From Flagellimonas chongwuensis (GTDB lineage Bacteria > Bacteroidota > Bacteroidia > Flavobacteriales > Flavobacteriaceae), in NCBI RefSeq assembly GCF_013376415.1, contig NZ_WYET01000004.1, positions 496,001-560,000 on the forward strand: a stretch of DNA of 64,000 bases, written 5' to 3'. The translations under genes were made by a program, and so were the position numbers. The notes beneath the pieces are model-generated. The model worked only from the letters and a program-made list of their open reading frames with translations, did no database searches and was not told the origin of the DNA. Below, piece after piece: positions 28,006-35,425 of the stretch. Each line of letters starts with the position of its first letter. Position 1 is the first letter of the stretch.

Positions 28006-28974
28006 TTACTTCCCCGTACTTCCCACTCGGTAATACCCTTTGTTCGGAATTTCAATAGTGTACTTCTTTTTTGAAGCATTGTTCAAATGCGGTTCGCGTA
28101 ACCATGGATTGTGTCGCTTCAAAACTTTATAATTTATTTCGTAAAGCTCAGCAAAATCCGCCCAATTTGCCACGGCCGTATCTACCTCAACAGTAAAGGT
28201 TGGTACTTTTTCGTACATATCTTCCTCTTCCAATTGAAAACCATATTTGTCACGATTGGAAATAATCTCTTTGATGGCCAAAATACGGAACACATAGCGT
28301 CCTGTCTCCTGCCCCAATAGCAAGTCGTAATAATCATCCACCTGCTGAATGCCCATATATTTTTGAATTCCCGCAGGTCCGGCATTGTAAGCAGCCGCGG
28401 TCAAAGTCCAGCTTCCAAAGCGATCTTTCCACTTGTTCAAGTAATCACAGGCCACTTGGGTAGCTTTCTCTACATGATAGCGCTCATCCACATTATCGTT
28501 CACCTCAAGGCCATACTCCCTTCCGGTACCTTTCATAATTTGCCAAAAACCTGTGGCACCGGCAGGCGAAACCACATTTTCCAATCCGCTCTCGGCGACG
28601 GCCAAATATTTAAAGTCATCAGGGATTCCATTCTTTTTAAGAATGGGTTCAATTATCGGAAAATATTTGTTGGCCCGCTTCATCAACAAAAGGGCATTTG
28701 ACTGCCAATAGGTGTTTACCAAAAACTCGCGATCGACCCGTTCCATAATCTCCGGATCTTCTTGAGGTACGGCTTCACCTGCAAAATTCAAATCTTTGGG
28801 AATCTCAATGGCGCTAATTTGATAGGTATCAGCCACATTTTTGTCCGTAACCTGCGGCTCTACCACTTTTGTTTCAGGCTTCTCCTCTACTCCATCAGAC
28901 TGCACAGCAAAAATTAAAGTGCTCACTACAGCTATTAATCCAATAAATGCCAATATATTTTTCAAGTATTTCAT
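28006..28974 (-). CDS. Lytic transglycosylase (SLT domain, MltD-like)
   Basis: 322 aa with an N-terminal membrane or signal helix (residues 6-24). The SLT domain carries the catalytic Glu in A-V-A-E-S-G-L, followed by S-P-A-G-A-T-G-F-W-Q-I-M and A-A-A-Y-N-A-G-P-A-G-I. It cleaves the MurNAc-GlcNAc link of peptidoglycan. No LysM motif is clear at the C-terminus, although N-Y-K-V-L-K-R-H-N-P-W-L is LysM-like. It is convergent with the M23 peptidase, so two cell-wall hydrolases are side by side. Confidence 0.93.
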   Translation of the reverse strand: MKYLKNILAFIGLIAVVSTLIFAVQSDGVEEKPETKVVEPQVTDKNVADTYQISAIEIPKDLNFAGEAVPQEDPEIMERVDREFLVNTYWQSNALLLMKRANKYFPIIEPILKKNGIPDDFKYLAVAESGLENVVSPAGATGFWQIMKGTGREYGLEVNDNVDERYHVEKATQVACDYLNKWKDRFGSWTLTAAAYNAGPAGIQKYMGIQQVDDYYDLLLGQETGRYVFRILAIKEIISNRDKYGFQLEEEDMYEKVPTFTVEVDTAVANWADFAELYEINYKVLKRHNPWLREPHLNNASKKKYTIEIPNKGYYRVGSTGK

Positions 28975-29022
28975 GTCGTCGCAATTTTTATTAAGTGTAA
29001 AGATACTATTATAAAGACGAAA

Positions 29023-29685
29023 TTATTCCAAAATAATTGTGGGGAGATGCTCATTAAACCATCTAGCTCGATGGATTATCATCGTATGTGTACCATTTTT
29101 TACCACGGTACACTTCTTTATATTGACCATAGGAAAAACAGCATCACGCTCCCCTTGGATATGTACTACATTTGGAGGAGGGACTTCTTGCTGCCAATTC
29201 ACAATTTGATCTATGCACCAATCAATATAAGATTTGTCGCGAATGGATAGATATTTCTCGTACAAATGAAGCCGTTTGGTCACCGTTTCGCCAAAGGCAT
29301 ATTTGGCCAATAATTCCACATTGTTGACCAAACTGGTGGGCAAAAGTTTGTGAACTTTGGTGTATTTGGCAAAAATCATTCTTTTGGGCAGTTCATGCCT
29401 GCTTTTTACAGACGACACCACGATTACTTTTTTAACCGGGATGATTTTGGCCATTTCCTGCACCAACATACCGCCAAACGAAACCCCCAACAACACAGGG
29501 TTGGGCTCATTGATCTCTTCGCACATCTTTTGGGCATAGTCCATCAGGCTCATTCCCTTTTCGGGAACAAACCATTCCAGTTTATGTACACTAAATTGAT
29601 TTTCCGGTAGCTTGATCTCATCAAAGATGGAAACGTTGGCAGCCATTCCTGGCATAAGGTACACATGGGTTTTATTATCGGACAT
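29023..29685 (-). CDS. Alpha/beta-hydrolase
   Basis: 220 aa from the ATG at 29685 (M-S-D-N-K-T-H-V-Y-L-M-P-G-M); an upstream in-frame ATG at 29775 would add 30 residues without family character. The nucleophile elbow is G-V-S-F-G-G and the C-terminal His is in N-G-T-H-T-M-I. H-I-Q-G-E-R-D-A-V-F-P carries the acid. The substrate is unknown. Confidence 0.85.
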   Translation of the reverse strand: MSDNKTHVYLMPGMAANVSIFDEIKLPENQFSVHKLEWFVPEKGMSLMDYAQKMCEEINEPNPVLLGVSFGGMLVQEMAKIIPVKKVIVVSSVKSRHELPKRMIFAKYTKVHKLLPTSLVNNVELLAKYAFGETVTKRLHLYEKYLSIRDKSYIDWCIDQIVNWQQEVPPPNVVHIQGERDAVFPMVNIKKCTVVKNGTHTMIIHRARWFNEHLPTIILE

Positions 29686-29852
29686 ATGACACCAAATATC
29701 GCTAAGCACTAGGAAATTAGCAATATTTTGACTAATTTTGTATCCCTTTTGCAGCCAACCCCGCTTAACGAGCATATTTTTTTTAATTAGGGGAATTTAG
29801 AAATGCCCGCCTTGGGTTTTTTCTACAAGTCATTTAAAAAAACAAGTACTAT

Positions 29853-30146
29853 ATGACAACATTGGAAATCACTGACAATAGTTTCTTGCGTCAATTTGAA
29901 ACTACGGTCAATGGGCATTTAGCCAAAATTGAGTACTCTTCACAGGAGCGCAAAGTATTTTTGACAAAACTGGTTATTCCAGAGGAAATTACTAAAGAGG
30001 GTTTTAAGGAAGATTTCATCAAAGCGGTATTGAACGAAATCCAAGAAAGCAACCTTAGAGTTGTGCCCACAAGCCCACAGATTGCAGGTTTTCTTAGAAA
30101 AAACAGGCAATACAAAGAAATGTTACCAGTAGGTATCCGAATTTGA
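29853..30146 (+). CDS. Small GNAT-like acetyltransferase (YjdJ/Acetyltransf_CG type)
   Basis: 97 aa, the size of single-domain members of this subgroup. I-E-Y-S, the beta-strand K-V-F-L-T-K-L-V-I-P-E-E-I and a C-terminal F-L-R-K-N-R-Q-Y-K match it, although the acetyl-CoA loop (G-x-G-x-A) is replaced by E-G-F-K-E-D-F. Its activity is therefore uncertain. Followed by a strong terminator. Confidence 0.8.
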   Translation: MTTLEITDNSFLRQFETTVNGHLAKIEYSSQERKVFLTKLVIPEEITKEGFKEDFIKAVLNEIQESNLRVVPTSPQIAGFLRKNRQYKEMLPVGIRI

Positions 30147-30172
30147 TCTAACCAATCATCAGAAAAGCATGT

Positions 30173-30199
30173 AAACCTCCTCGACCGGGAGGTTTTTTT
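30173..30199 (+). terminator. Terminator after the GNAT-like gene
   Basis: AAACCTCC and GGGAGGTTT form a stem of about 8 bp around TCGACC, followed by seven T. It just overlaps the 3' end of the convergent mtaB. Confidence 0.88.
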
Positions 30200-31526
30200 A
30201 TGCAGTTACCTCATTGGATACAAACTCGAACCGTACCAGACCATCGGCATCAATATCGGTAAGCTCCACTTTATGTAAGGTATTCACCAAATTAGGGTCC
30301 CAAGGTGCTTTTACCTTTACGTAGTTTTCAGTAAATCCGTGGATGTAGCCCTTTTTGTTTTCGCCTTCGAACAAAACGGTCCGGACAGTGCCCAATTGAC
30401 TCTCGTAGAACGCCCTGCGTTTTTTGGCGGATAAGCCCCTCAGCATTTTACTGCGTTTACTACGCACTTTTTGGGGCACCACATCCCCCATTTCAGCTGC
30501 TACGGTATTATCCCTTTCAGAATAAGTGAACACATGTAAATAGGAAATATCCAAATCGTTCAGGAAATGATAGGTCTCCAAAAAATGCTCGTCCGTTTCA
30601 CCTGGGAAACCAACAATCACATCTACCCCAATACATGCATGGGGCATCGCATTTTTGATGCGATTTACCCTATCCACATACAAATTGGACAAATAACGAC
30701 GACGCATCTTTTTTAAAATATCATCGCTACCGCTCTGTAACGGTACATGAAAATGAGGCACAAAAGAATTGCTCTGGGCCACAAAATCTATGGTCTCGTT
30801 CTTTAACAAGTTGGGCTCAATGGAAGAAATACGAAGTCGGTGGATTCCTTGAATGGTATCCAAGGCCTTCACCAAATCCAAAAAAGTATGTTCGTGCTTC
30901 TTGTTCCCGAACTCTCCTTTTCCATAATCACCAATATTGACGCCCGTCAACACAATCTCCTTGATATCCTGCGATGCAATTTCCCGAGCATTGTTCAACA
31001 CATTCTCCAACGTATCGCTGCGAGAAATACCACGTGCCAGCGGAATGGTGCAATAGGTGCACTTATAGTCACAGCCATCCTGAACCTTTAAAAATGCACG
31101 GGTACGGTCGCCAATGGCATAACTGCCCACGTAAAAATCGGCATCTTCGATTTCGCAGGAATGTACTTCACCTTTATCATTTTTGGTAAGATCGTTCAGG
31201 TAATCGGTTATTTTGAACTTTTCAGTAGCTCCGAGTACCAAATCCACACCATCCACTTCTGCCAGTTCCTCCGGTTTTAATTGCGCATAACAACCAACTG
31301 CGGCCACAAAAGCATCAGGATTTGCCTTTTGAGCCTGTTTTACGATGGTCTTAAATCGCTTATCGGCATTCTCCGTAACCGAACAGGTATTGATCACATA
31401 CACATCCGCCTCTTCCGAAAAGTCCACACGCTCAAACTCCTCCTTTTCAAAACCTCTGGCAATCGTAGAAGTTTCGGAGAAATTGAGTTTACAACCCAGC
31501 GTGTAAAATGCGACTTTTTTGCTCAT
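30198..31526 (-). CDS. mtaB: tRNA (t6A37) methylthiotransferase MtaB
   Basis: 442 aa, radical-SAM methylthiotransferase that makes ms2t6A at tRNA position 37. The N-terminal UPF0004 domain has T-L-G-C-K-L-N and C-S-V-T, plus V-G-C-Y-A-Q. The radical-SAM C-x3-C-x2-C motif is in G-C-D-Y-K-C-T-Y-C-T-I-P. A C-terminal TRAM-like domain is present. T-L-G-C-K-L-N-F-S-E is the MtaB rather than the MiaB type. Confidence 0.95.
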   Translation of the reverse strand: MSKKVAFYTLGCKLNFSETSTIARGFEKEEFERVDFSEEADVYVINTCSVTENADKRFKTIVKQAQKANPDAFVAAVGCYAQLKPEELAEVDGVDLVLGATEKFKITDYLNDLTKNDKGEVHSCEIEDADFYVGSYAIGDRTRAFLKVQDGCDYKCTYCTIPLARGISRSDTLENVLNNAREIASQDIKEIVLTGVNIGDYGKGEFGNKKHEHTFLDLVKALDTIQGIHRLRISSIEPNLLKNETIDFVAQSNSFVPHFHVPLQSGSDDILKKMRRRYLSNLYVDRVNRIKNAMPHACIGVDVIVGFPGETDEHFLETYHFLNDLDISYLHVFTYSERDNTVAAEMGDVVPQKVRSKRSKMLRGLSAKKRRAFYESQLGTVRTVLFEGENKKGYIHGFTENYVKVKAPWDPNLVNTLHKVELTDIDADGLVRFEFVSNEVTA

Positions 31527-31751
31527 ATAACTGCCTTGTTATTAAGGGGCGCAAAGATAGTGATTTGTTGGGAGTTATCGTAGAGGGGTTATTGATTATT
31601 GATTATTGATTATTGGATTGTTGGATGCTTCGATTTTTTGGAGTTTGGGGTTGTTCGGTTTTTTGTTGAAGGTTGAAGGTGGAAAGGAAAAAGGTCAAAG
31701 ATGAAGGATCAAGGAATCATAGGATTATTCAGGCTGTCATTCGGAACCAAT

Positions 31752-31772
31752 CCCTGAGTGAAGTCGAAGGGC
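31752..31772. repeat. REP-like element, form a
   Basis: CCCTGAGTGAAGTCGAAGGG, the inverted relative of the downstream element at 31866. It matches 33261 and 35183 with small changes. Confidence 0.75.
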
Positions 31773-31865
31773 AGTGAAAAATCCATCTTCCTTGGTCACT
31801 TTGCCCCCCAAATGACAAGCACTACTTTAAATGGGCCTGAAGATGACCGAGTAGCAAAAAACAAA

Positions 31866-31893
31866 GCGTTCTCGACTCCCCTCGAACTGACAA
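31866..31893. repeat. REP-like element, form b
   Basis: GCGTTCTCGACTCCCCTCGA followed by ACTGACAA, with the centre changed from CTGCGC to CTCCCC. Confidence 0.8.
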
Positions 31894-32004
31894 TAAGTAT
31901 ATGTTAACTCATTACCACTTAATAGCTACTGATTTTTGGTTGTTTGTTGTTCAAGTATTGGCTATTTCCCACCGCTTACTTCCATCCTTGATTTTTCCGC
32001 TTCC

Positions 32005-33006
32005 TTAATCGCAGGCTTTCTTATCAACCCCTTTAATAGTCCAATTGTTAGGTGATTTTTTAAGGGTGGAGTACGCAGCAATACCATCATTGTCATTGAG
32101 ACATAGATGTAGTCCTTGCGCACCGAGCTTTACCTTGGGCTGAACCTTTTGTGACGCCCAGCCAATGAGGGTTTTGGAAAAGTTAATGGCAGACATTCCG
32201 CAGTCATCCAACATATGCATCATTCCATCTGTTCTTATTGGGTCGATACTGCTGATGTCCCAACTGCCCAAGTTTTGATCAAAAGAACTGGCCGAAGAGA
32301 ACATAAAATCCATTTCTGCTACAGACGAAGTATCCCAACCGCCAATTTTACCGTTAAAAGAGATAGCTCCGTCAAACATATAAGCCATACGCGTTACAGA
32401 CGAAGTGTCCCAACCACTAATGTCCTTGTTAAAGGCTCCCGCCCTAAGGAACATACCGGTCATATTGGTTACATTGGAAGTGTCCCATCCGCCAATTTCC
32501 CCGTTAAATGTAAAGGCATATGAGAACATATAGGCCATATTGGTTATGGTGGAAGTGTCCCAACCACTGAGGTCGCCCCTTATGAGCCACGCACCATGAA
32601 AGGTTTTTTCCAAACTGGTCACATTGGTAAGGTCCGGGGCATCTGTAGCGGTGTACAACATTTTGGTGCACCATATAAATGCATAGGATAAATCCTGCCA
32701 TACTATATTGCCCCATTGTTCCATACCTACCAATTTCTTCGGTTCATCATCTGAAAACTCAAAAACGGGGTTCATATTAAATGCTGGGAACCTCCCTTGT
32801 ATTACAACCCGGTAGGTGCCCGGAGCCGAATAAGTGTGCTCAAACATATTGGTATCAGGCACCTGATCAATACACTCTACGGTACCATCGCCCCAATCTA
32901 TGGTGAAGTCATAGTCATAATCGGAATTGGCCCCAATATAAATGGGCTCCTCGGGAGCGGTGGTCTCCCATTTGGTTATAAATGAAGTGGTGTCCTTTTC
33001 TTCCAT
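32005..33006 (-). CDS. BspA-like repeat protein lacking a signal peptide (5'-reduced paralogue)
   Basis: About 333 aa from the ATG at 33006; a TTG at 33030 would add L-K-K-A-I-I-V in front. It starts directly with the segment S-F-I-T-K-W-E-T-T, continues with a PKD-like block T-I-D-W-G-D-G-T-V-E and H-T-Y-S-A-P-G-T-Y-R-V, then five or six repeats of the F-N-x-x-I-G-G-W-D-T-S-x-V-T-x-M type (DUF285), and a C-terminal module with T-L-I-G-W-A-S-Q and two cysteines. The neighbour at 33517 shares this order but has a lipoprotein signal and two cadherin-like domains in front. Those are absent here, so this copy is probably reduced and its export is doubtful. Confidence 0.82.
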   Translation of the reverse strand: MEEKDTTSFITKWETTAPEEPIYIGANSDYDYDFTIDWGDGTVECIDQVPDTNMFEHTYSAPGTYRVVIQGRFPAFNMNPVFEFSDDEPKKLVGMEQWGNIVWQDLSYAFIWCTKMLYTATDAPDLTNVTSLEKTFHGAWLIRGDLSGWDTSTITNMAYMFSYAFTFNGEIGGWDTSNVTNMTGMFLRAGAFNKDISGWDTSSVTRMAYMFDGAISFNGKIGGWDTSSVAEMDFMFSSASSFDQNLGSWDISSIDPIRTDGMMHMLDDCGMSAINFSKTLIGWASQKVQPKVKLGAQGLHLCLNDNDGIAAYSTLKKSPNNWTIKGVDKKACD

Positions 33007-33128
33007 TACAATGATTGCCTTTTTTAACAATTAAAGCAAATTCAGGAATTATATCGAAATCTTGACTGCTAATTGACCAATGCCCTATTTGAGTTGACGG
33101 ATGATACGTTTGGATTGACGAAGAATTC

Positions 33129-33170
33129 GGGTTAAGGGTTAAGGGTTAAGGGTTAAGGGTTAAGGGTTAA
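33129..33170. repeat. Tandem 7-mer array GGGTTAA x 6
   Basis: Six exact copies of GGGTTAA without interruption, inside spacer 2. The 7-bp period is the same as in the arrays at 31589 and 33416. Confidence 0.95.
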
Positions 33171-33260
33171 GCGAAAGTAATGGTTCGATTATTGAATGGT
33201 TCGATGGTCAGTTGCCTTCTTGACACGAATTCCACGAATTTTCACCAATGGAGCGCCGGG

Positions 33261-33284
33261 CCCTGAGCGGAGTCGAAGGGGCAT
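33261..33284. repeat. REP-like element, form a
   Basis: CCCTGAGCGGAGTCGAAGGG then GCAT, opposite in orientation to the element at 33345. Confidence 0.8.
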
Positions 33285-33344
33285 GGTTGTTCGATTGCTC
33301 GATTTTTGGATTATTGGATGGTTCGATGGTTGGTCTTTAGGAAA

Positions 33345-33372
33345 GCGTTCTCGACTGCGCTCGAACTGACAA
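33345..33372. repeat. REP-like element, form b
   Basis: GCGTTCTCGACTGCGCTCGA then ACTGACAA, identical to 35235-35262 and to the core at 4711. Confidence 0.85.
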
Positions 33373-33415
33373 GCAACGTTTGTTCATTGTTCACTGTTAA
33401 TTGTTCATTGCCAAC

Positions 33416-33450
33416 TGACTTCTGACTTCTGACTTCTGACTTCTGACTTC
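33416..33450. repeat. Tandem 7-mer array TGACTTC x 5
   Basis: Five exact copies of TGACTTC. A degraded relative (CTGACTCCTGAATTCTGAC) is in spacer 3 near 35361. Confidence 0.95.
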
Positions 33451-33493
33451 TAAAAAAACAAAAACCGGAAAAGCACTTGGCCCTCCCGGTCTT
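33451..33493 (-). terminator. Probable terminator of the BspA-like/cadherin gene
   Basis: On the minus strand ACCGG pairs with CCGGT across a GC-containing loop and is followed by TTTTTGTTTTTTT. The stem is short. Confidence 0.5.
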
Positions 33494-33516
33494 TGCATTA
33501 TAAATATCTTTTTGTG

Positions 33517-34938
33517 TTAATTACAGTTTTTTAAACCATCCCATTCGAATTCCCAATTGTTTGGCTCACTTGATAAAGTAGTAAAAGCTGCAAGTCCACT
33601 GGCATCGTTAAAGCATACATGCAAACCTTCAGCACCTAAAGTTACATTGGGTTGTACCTCTTGGCCCGCCCAGCCAATAAGCGTGTTGGAAAAATTAAGT
33701 GCGGACATTCCATTAGCATCGAACATATCGGACATAAATTCTACACTACTAATATCCCAATCGCCCAAGTCTTGGTCAAACAATGTGGCTCCCTCGAACA
33801 TATATGACATATTGGTAATATTGGAAGTGTCCCAACCACTAAGATCTCCATTGAATGATGTTGCATTGATAAACATTTCCGACATATCTTCTACATTGGA
33901 AAGATCTGGGGCATCTGAGGCATTATAGATCATGTTTTCACAATCAGAGAAAGCACCAAATAACGATTTCCAAGAAATGGCACCCCATTGCTCTATGCTC
34001 ATCAGTTTGTTTCTACTATTAACTTCAATACTAATCGATGGTAACTCACCTTGAATGGACACGGAGTAAGTCCCTGCCGTATCATATGTATGTGGTAGTA
34101 ATTCACCATCCGGTACAACATCGATATGTTCAACAGTACCGTCTCCCCAATTTATAATGAAATTATTCGTGTGTTCATTCCATAGGTACAATGAAATTTC
34201 TTCCCCATCCACTTCTGTTTTCCATGTGGTCACAAAAGCGGCTTTATCGTTGGGGTCAGCCTCGGCCACATCTTCAACGGTAATGGTTATAGTGGCCTCT
34301 ACAGTTTCCTCGCTATCGGTAACACTTACGGTAATGCTGTGGGAGGTCGCGGTCTCGTAATCCAGCGTTTTGCCCTCTGCCAAGGTAAGTACACCGCTTT
34401 CAGAAACGGCGAACAGGTCGTTGTCGTTTTCTTTCATTGTAAACGTCAAGGCATCGCCATCCGCATCGGTGGCCTCAATAGCCCCCATACTTTCACCAGC
34501 AACATGGTTCTCCAATATGGAAAAGTTTTGATCTGTCATTTCGGGGGCTTGGTTGGTGGGAGCAATGCTTGTTACCTTAATGGTAATCGTGGCACTGGCC
34601 GAATCTTCGCCATCGTCCACCTTCACCGTAATGGCGTGCTGTTCCTTGGTGGCTGCATCCAATGTTTTACCACTTGCGAGGCTCAGGTCGCCCGCTGCGG
34701 TGATCTCAAACAGGGCATCGGAGTTGGTGGCAATAGTGAAAGTCAATGTATCGTCATCGGCATCTGTTGCCGTTACCTTACCGATAACCTCTGTATCGGA
34801 AATGGTCTCCGCAACCGTAAAGGTCTTTGAGGCTATTACCGGGACGCTGTTCTCGTCCACCGATGGGGTCGGACCATCGTCCTTTCCGCAGGACCAGAAC
34901 ATGGCCACGGCCAATATTGAAAAAAGTAGCTTTTTCAT
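33517..34938 (-). CDS. Surface lipoprotein with cadherin-like, PKD-like and BspA-like repeats
   Basis: 473 aa. Lipoprotein signal with Cys17 (M-F-W-S-C), then G-K-D-D-G. Two cadherin-like domains follow (about residues 30-125 and 130-225), each with A-T-D-A-D-x-D-x-L-T-F-T, a calcium-binding type of motif. A PKD-like block has I-I-N-W-G-D-G-T-V-E and H-T-Y-D-T-A-G-T-Y-S-V. BspA-like repeats of the S-G-W-D-T-S-N-I-T-N-M type come next, and a C-terminal module has T-L-I-G-W-A-G-Q and two cysteines. It probably acts as a surface adhesin or glycan-binding protein. Its paralogue is at 32005. Confidence 0.9.
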   Translation of the reverse strand: MKKLLFSILAVAMFWSCGKDDGPTPSVDENSVPVIASKTFTVAETISDTEVIGKVTATDADDDTLTFTIATNSDALFEITAAGDLSLASGKTLDAATKEQHAITVKVDDGEDSASATITIKVTSIAPTNQAPEMTDQNFSILENHVAGESMGAIEATDADGDALTFTMKENDNDLFAVSESGVLTLAEGKTLDYETATSHSITVSVTDSEETVEATITITVEDVAEADPNDKAAFVTTWKTEVDGEEISLYLWNEHTNNFIINWGDGTVEHIDVVPDGELLPHTYDTAGTYSVSIQGELPSISIEVNSRNKLMSIEQWGAISWKSLFGAFSDCENMIYNASDAPDLSNVEDMSEMFINATSFNGDLSGWDTSNITNMSYMFEGATLFDQDLGDWDISSVEFMSDMFDANGMSALNFSNTLIGWAGQEVQPNVTLGAEGLHVCFNDASGLAAFTTLSSEPNNWEFEWDGLKNCN

Positions 34939-35182
34939 AATTTTTTTGTTTTATGGATTATATATTCTTGCCAAATTCGGGAGTTTCCACAAGGTTTTGG
35001 GCCACCAATTGACGGATGCCCCATTTGAGTTGACGGATGAGGGGTTTGGATTGATGGAGGTTTGGGTGAAAGGGTAAAAGGTGGAGGGTGAAGGGTTGTT
35101 GGATGGTTGGATGGTTGGATGGTTGGATTGTTAGTTACCATCTTGACACGAATTCCACGAATTCTCACTAACTGAATGCCGG

Positions 35183-35207
35183 ACCCTGAGCCGGGTCGAA
35201 GGGACAT
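35183..35207. repeat. REP-like element, form a
   Basis: ACCCTGAGCCGGGTCGAAGG then GACA, an altered copy of form a. Confidence 0.7.
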
Positions 35208-35234
35208 GGTTATTGGTTTTTGGTAAAAGGCAAA

Positions 35235-35262
35235 GCGTTCTCGACTGCGCTCGAACTGACAA
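35235..35262. repeat. REP-like element, form b
   Basis: Identical over 28 bp to 33345-33372. Confidence 0.85.
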
Positions 35263-35425
35263 GTGATGATTATTGACTGCCTTCTGATTAACAGCCACCG
35301 TTAATTGCATGTTCCTCATTGATAACTGTTAATTGTCTATTGTTCATTGTAAACTGCCAACTGACTCCTGAATTCTGACATCTTTTAAGTACCTTGTTCG
35401 TTCATACCAACCGTAAAACAACACA

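Larger units (their letters stand above)
31527..32004. repeat. Repeat-rich spacer 1 (no gene)
   Basis: A 478-bp region with no credible gene. It starts with a 7-bp tandem run (TTATTGA, three full copies and one variant, 31589-31616), continues with purine-rich text (GTTGAAGGTTGAAGGTGGAA), and carries an inverted pair of REP-like elements at 31752-31772 and 31866-31893. It resembles the spacers at 33031 and 34939. Confidence 0.8.
33031..33516. repeat. Repeat-rich spacer 2 (no gene)
   Basis: 486 bp between the two paralogues. It contains a segment (33071-33104) 31/34 identical to 35007-35040, six perfect GGGTTAA units (33129-33170), the 23-mer at 33218-33240 that recurs exactly at 35141-35163, a pair of REP-like elements, and five TGACTTC units (33416-33450). 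No credible gene. Confidence 0.85.
34939..35425. repeat. Repeat-rich spacer 3 (no gene)
   Basis: 487 bp upstream of the lipoprotein gene and of the divergent fucosidase gene. It shares with spacer 2 the 35007-35040 segment, the 23-mer at 35141-35163 and the REP-like pair, in the same order. It also has GGATGGTT x 3 (35101-35124). No credible gene. Promoters of both flanking genes must lie in it. Confidence 0.85.

Noticed and set aside
33129-33170. GGGTTAA array as a telomere-like end or replication signal
   Set aside because: It lies inside a continuous chromosome segment between genes, has only six copies, and neighbouring arrays with other units share the same period, so slippage is the simpler reading.
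34339-35077. Long plus-strand frames over the cadherin-like region
   Set aside because: They are opposite to a well-supported lipoprotein gene with repeats; repetitive D/A/T-rich coding commonly leaves the other strand open.
31527-35425. CRISPR array
   Set aside because: The repeats are not regularly spaced, no unique spacers of constant length exist, and no cas genes are present.
31527-35425. Insertion sequence or mobile island
   Set aside because: No transposase, integrase, target duplication or long terminal inverted repeat was seen; only short REP-like elements are present.
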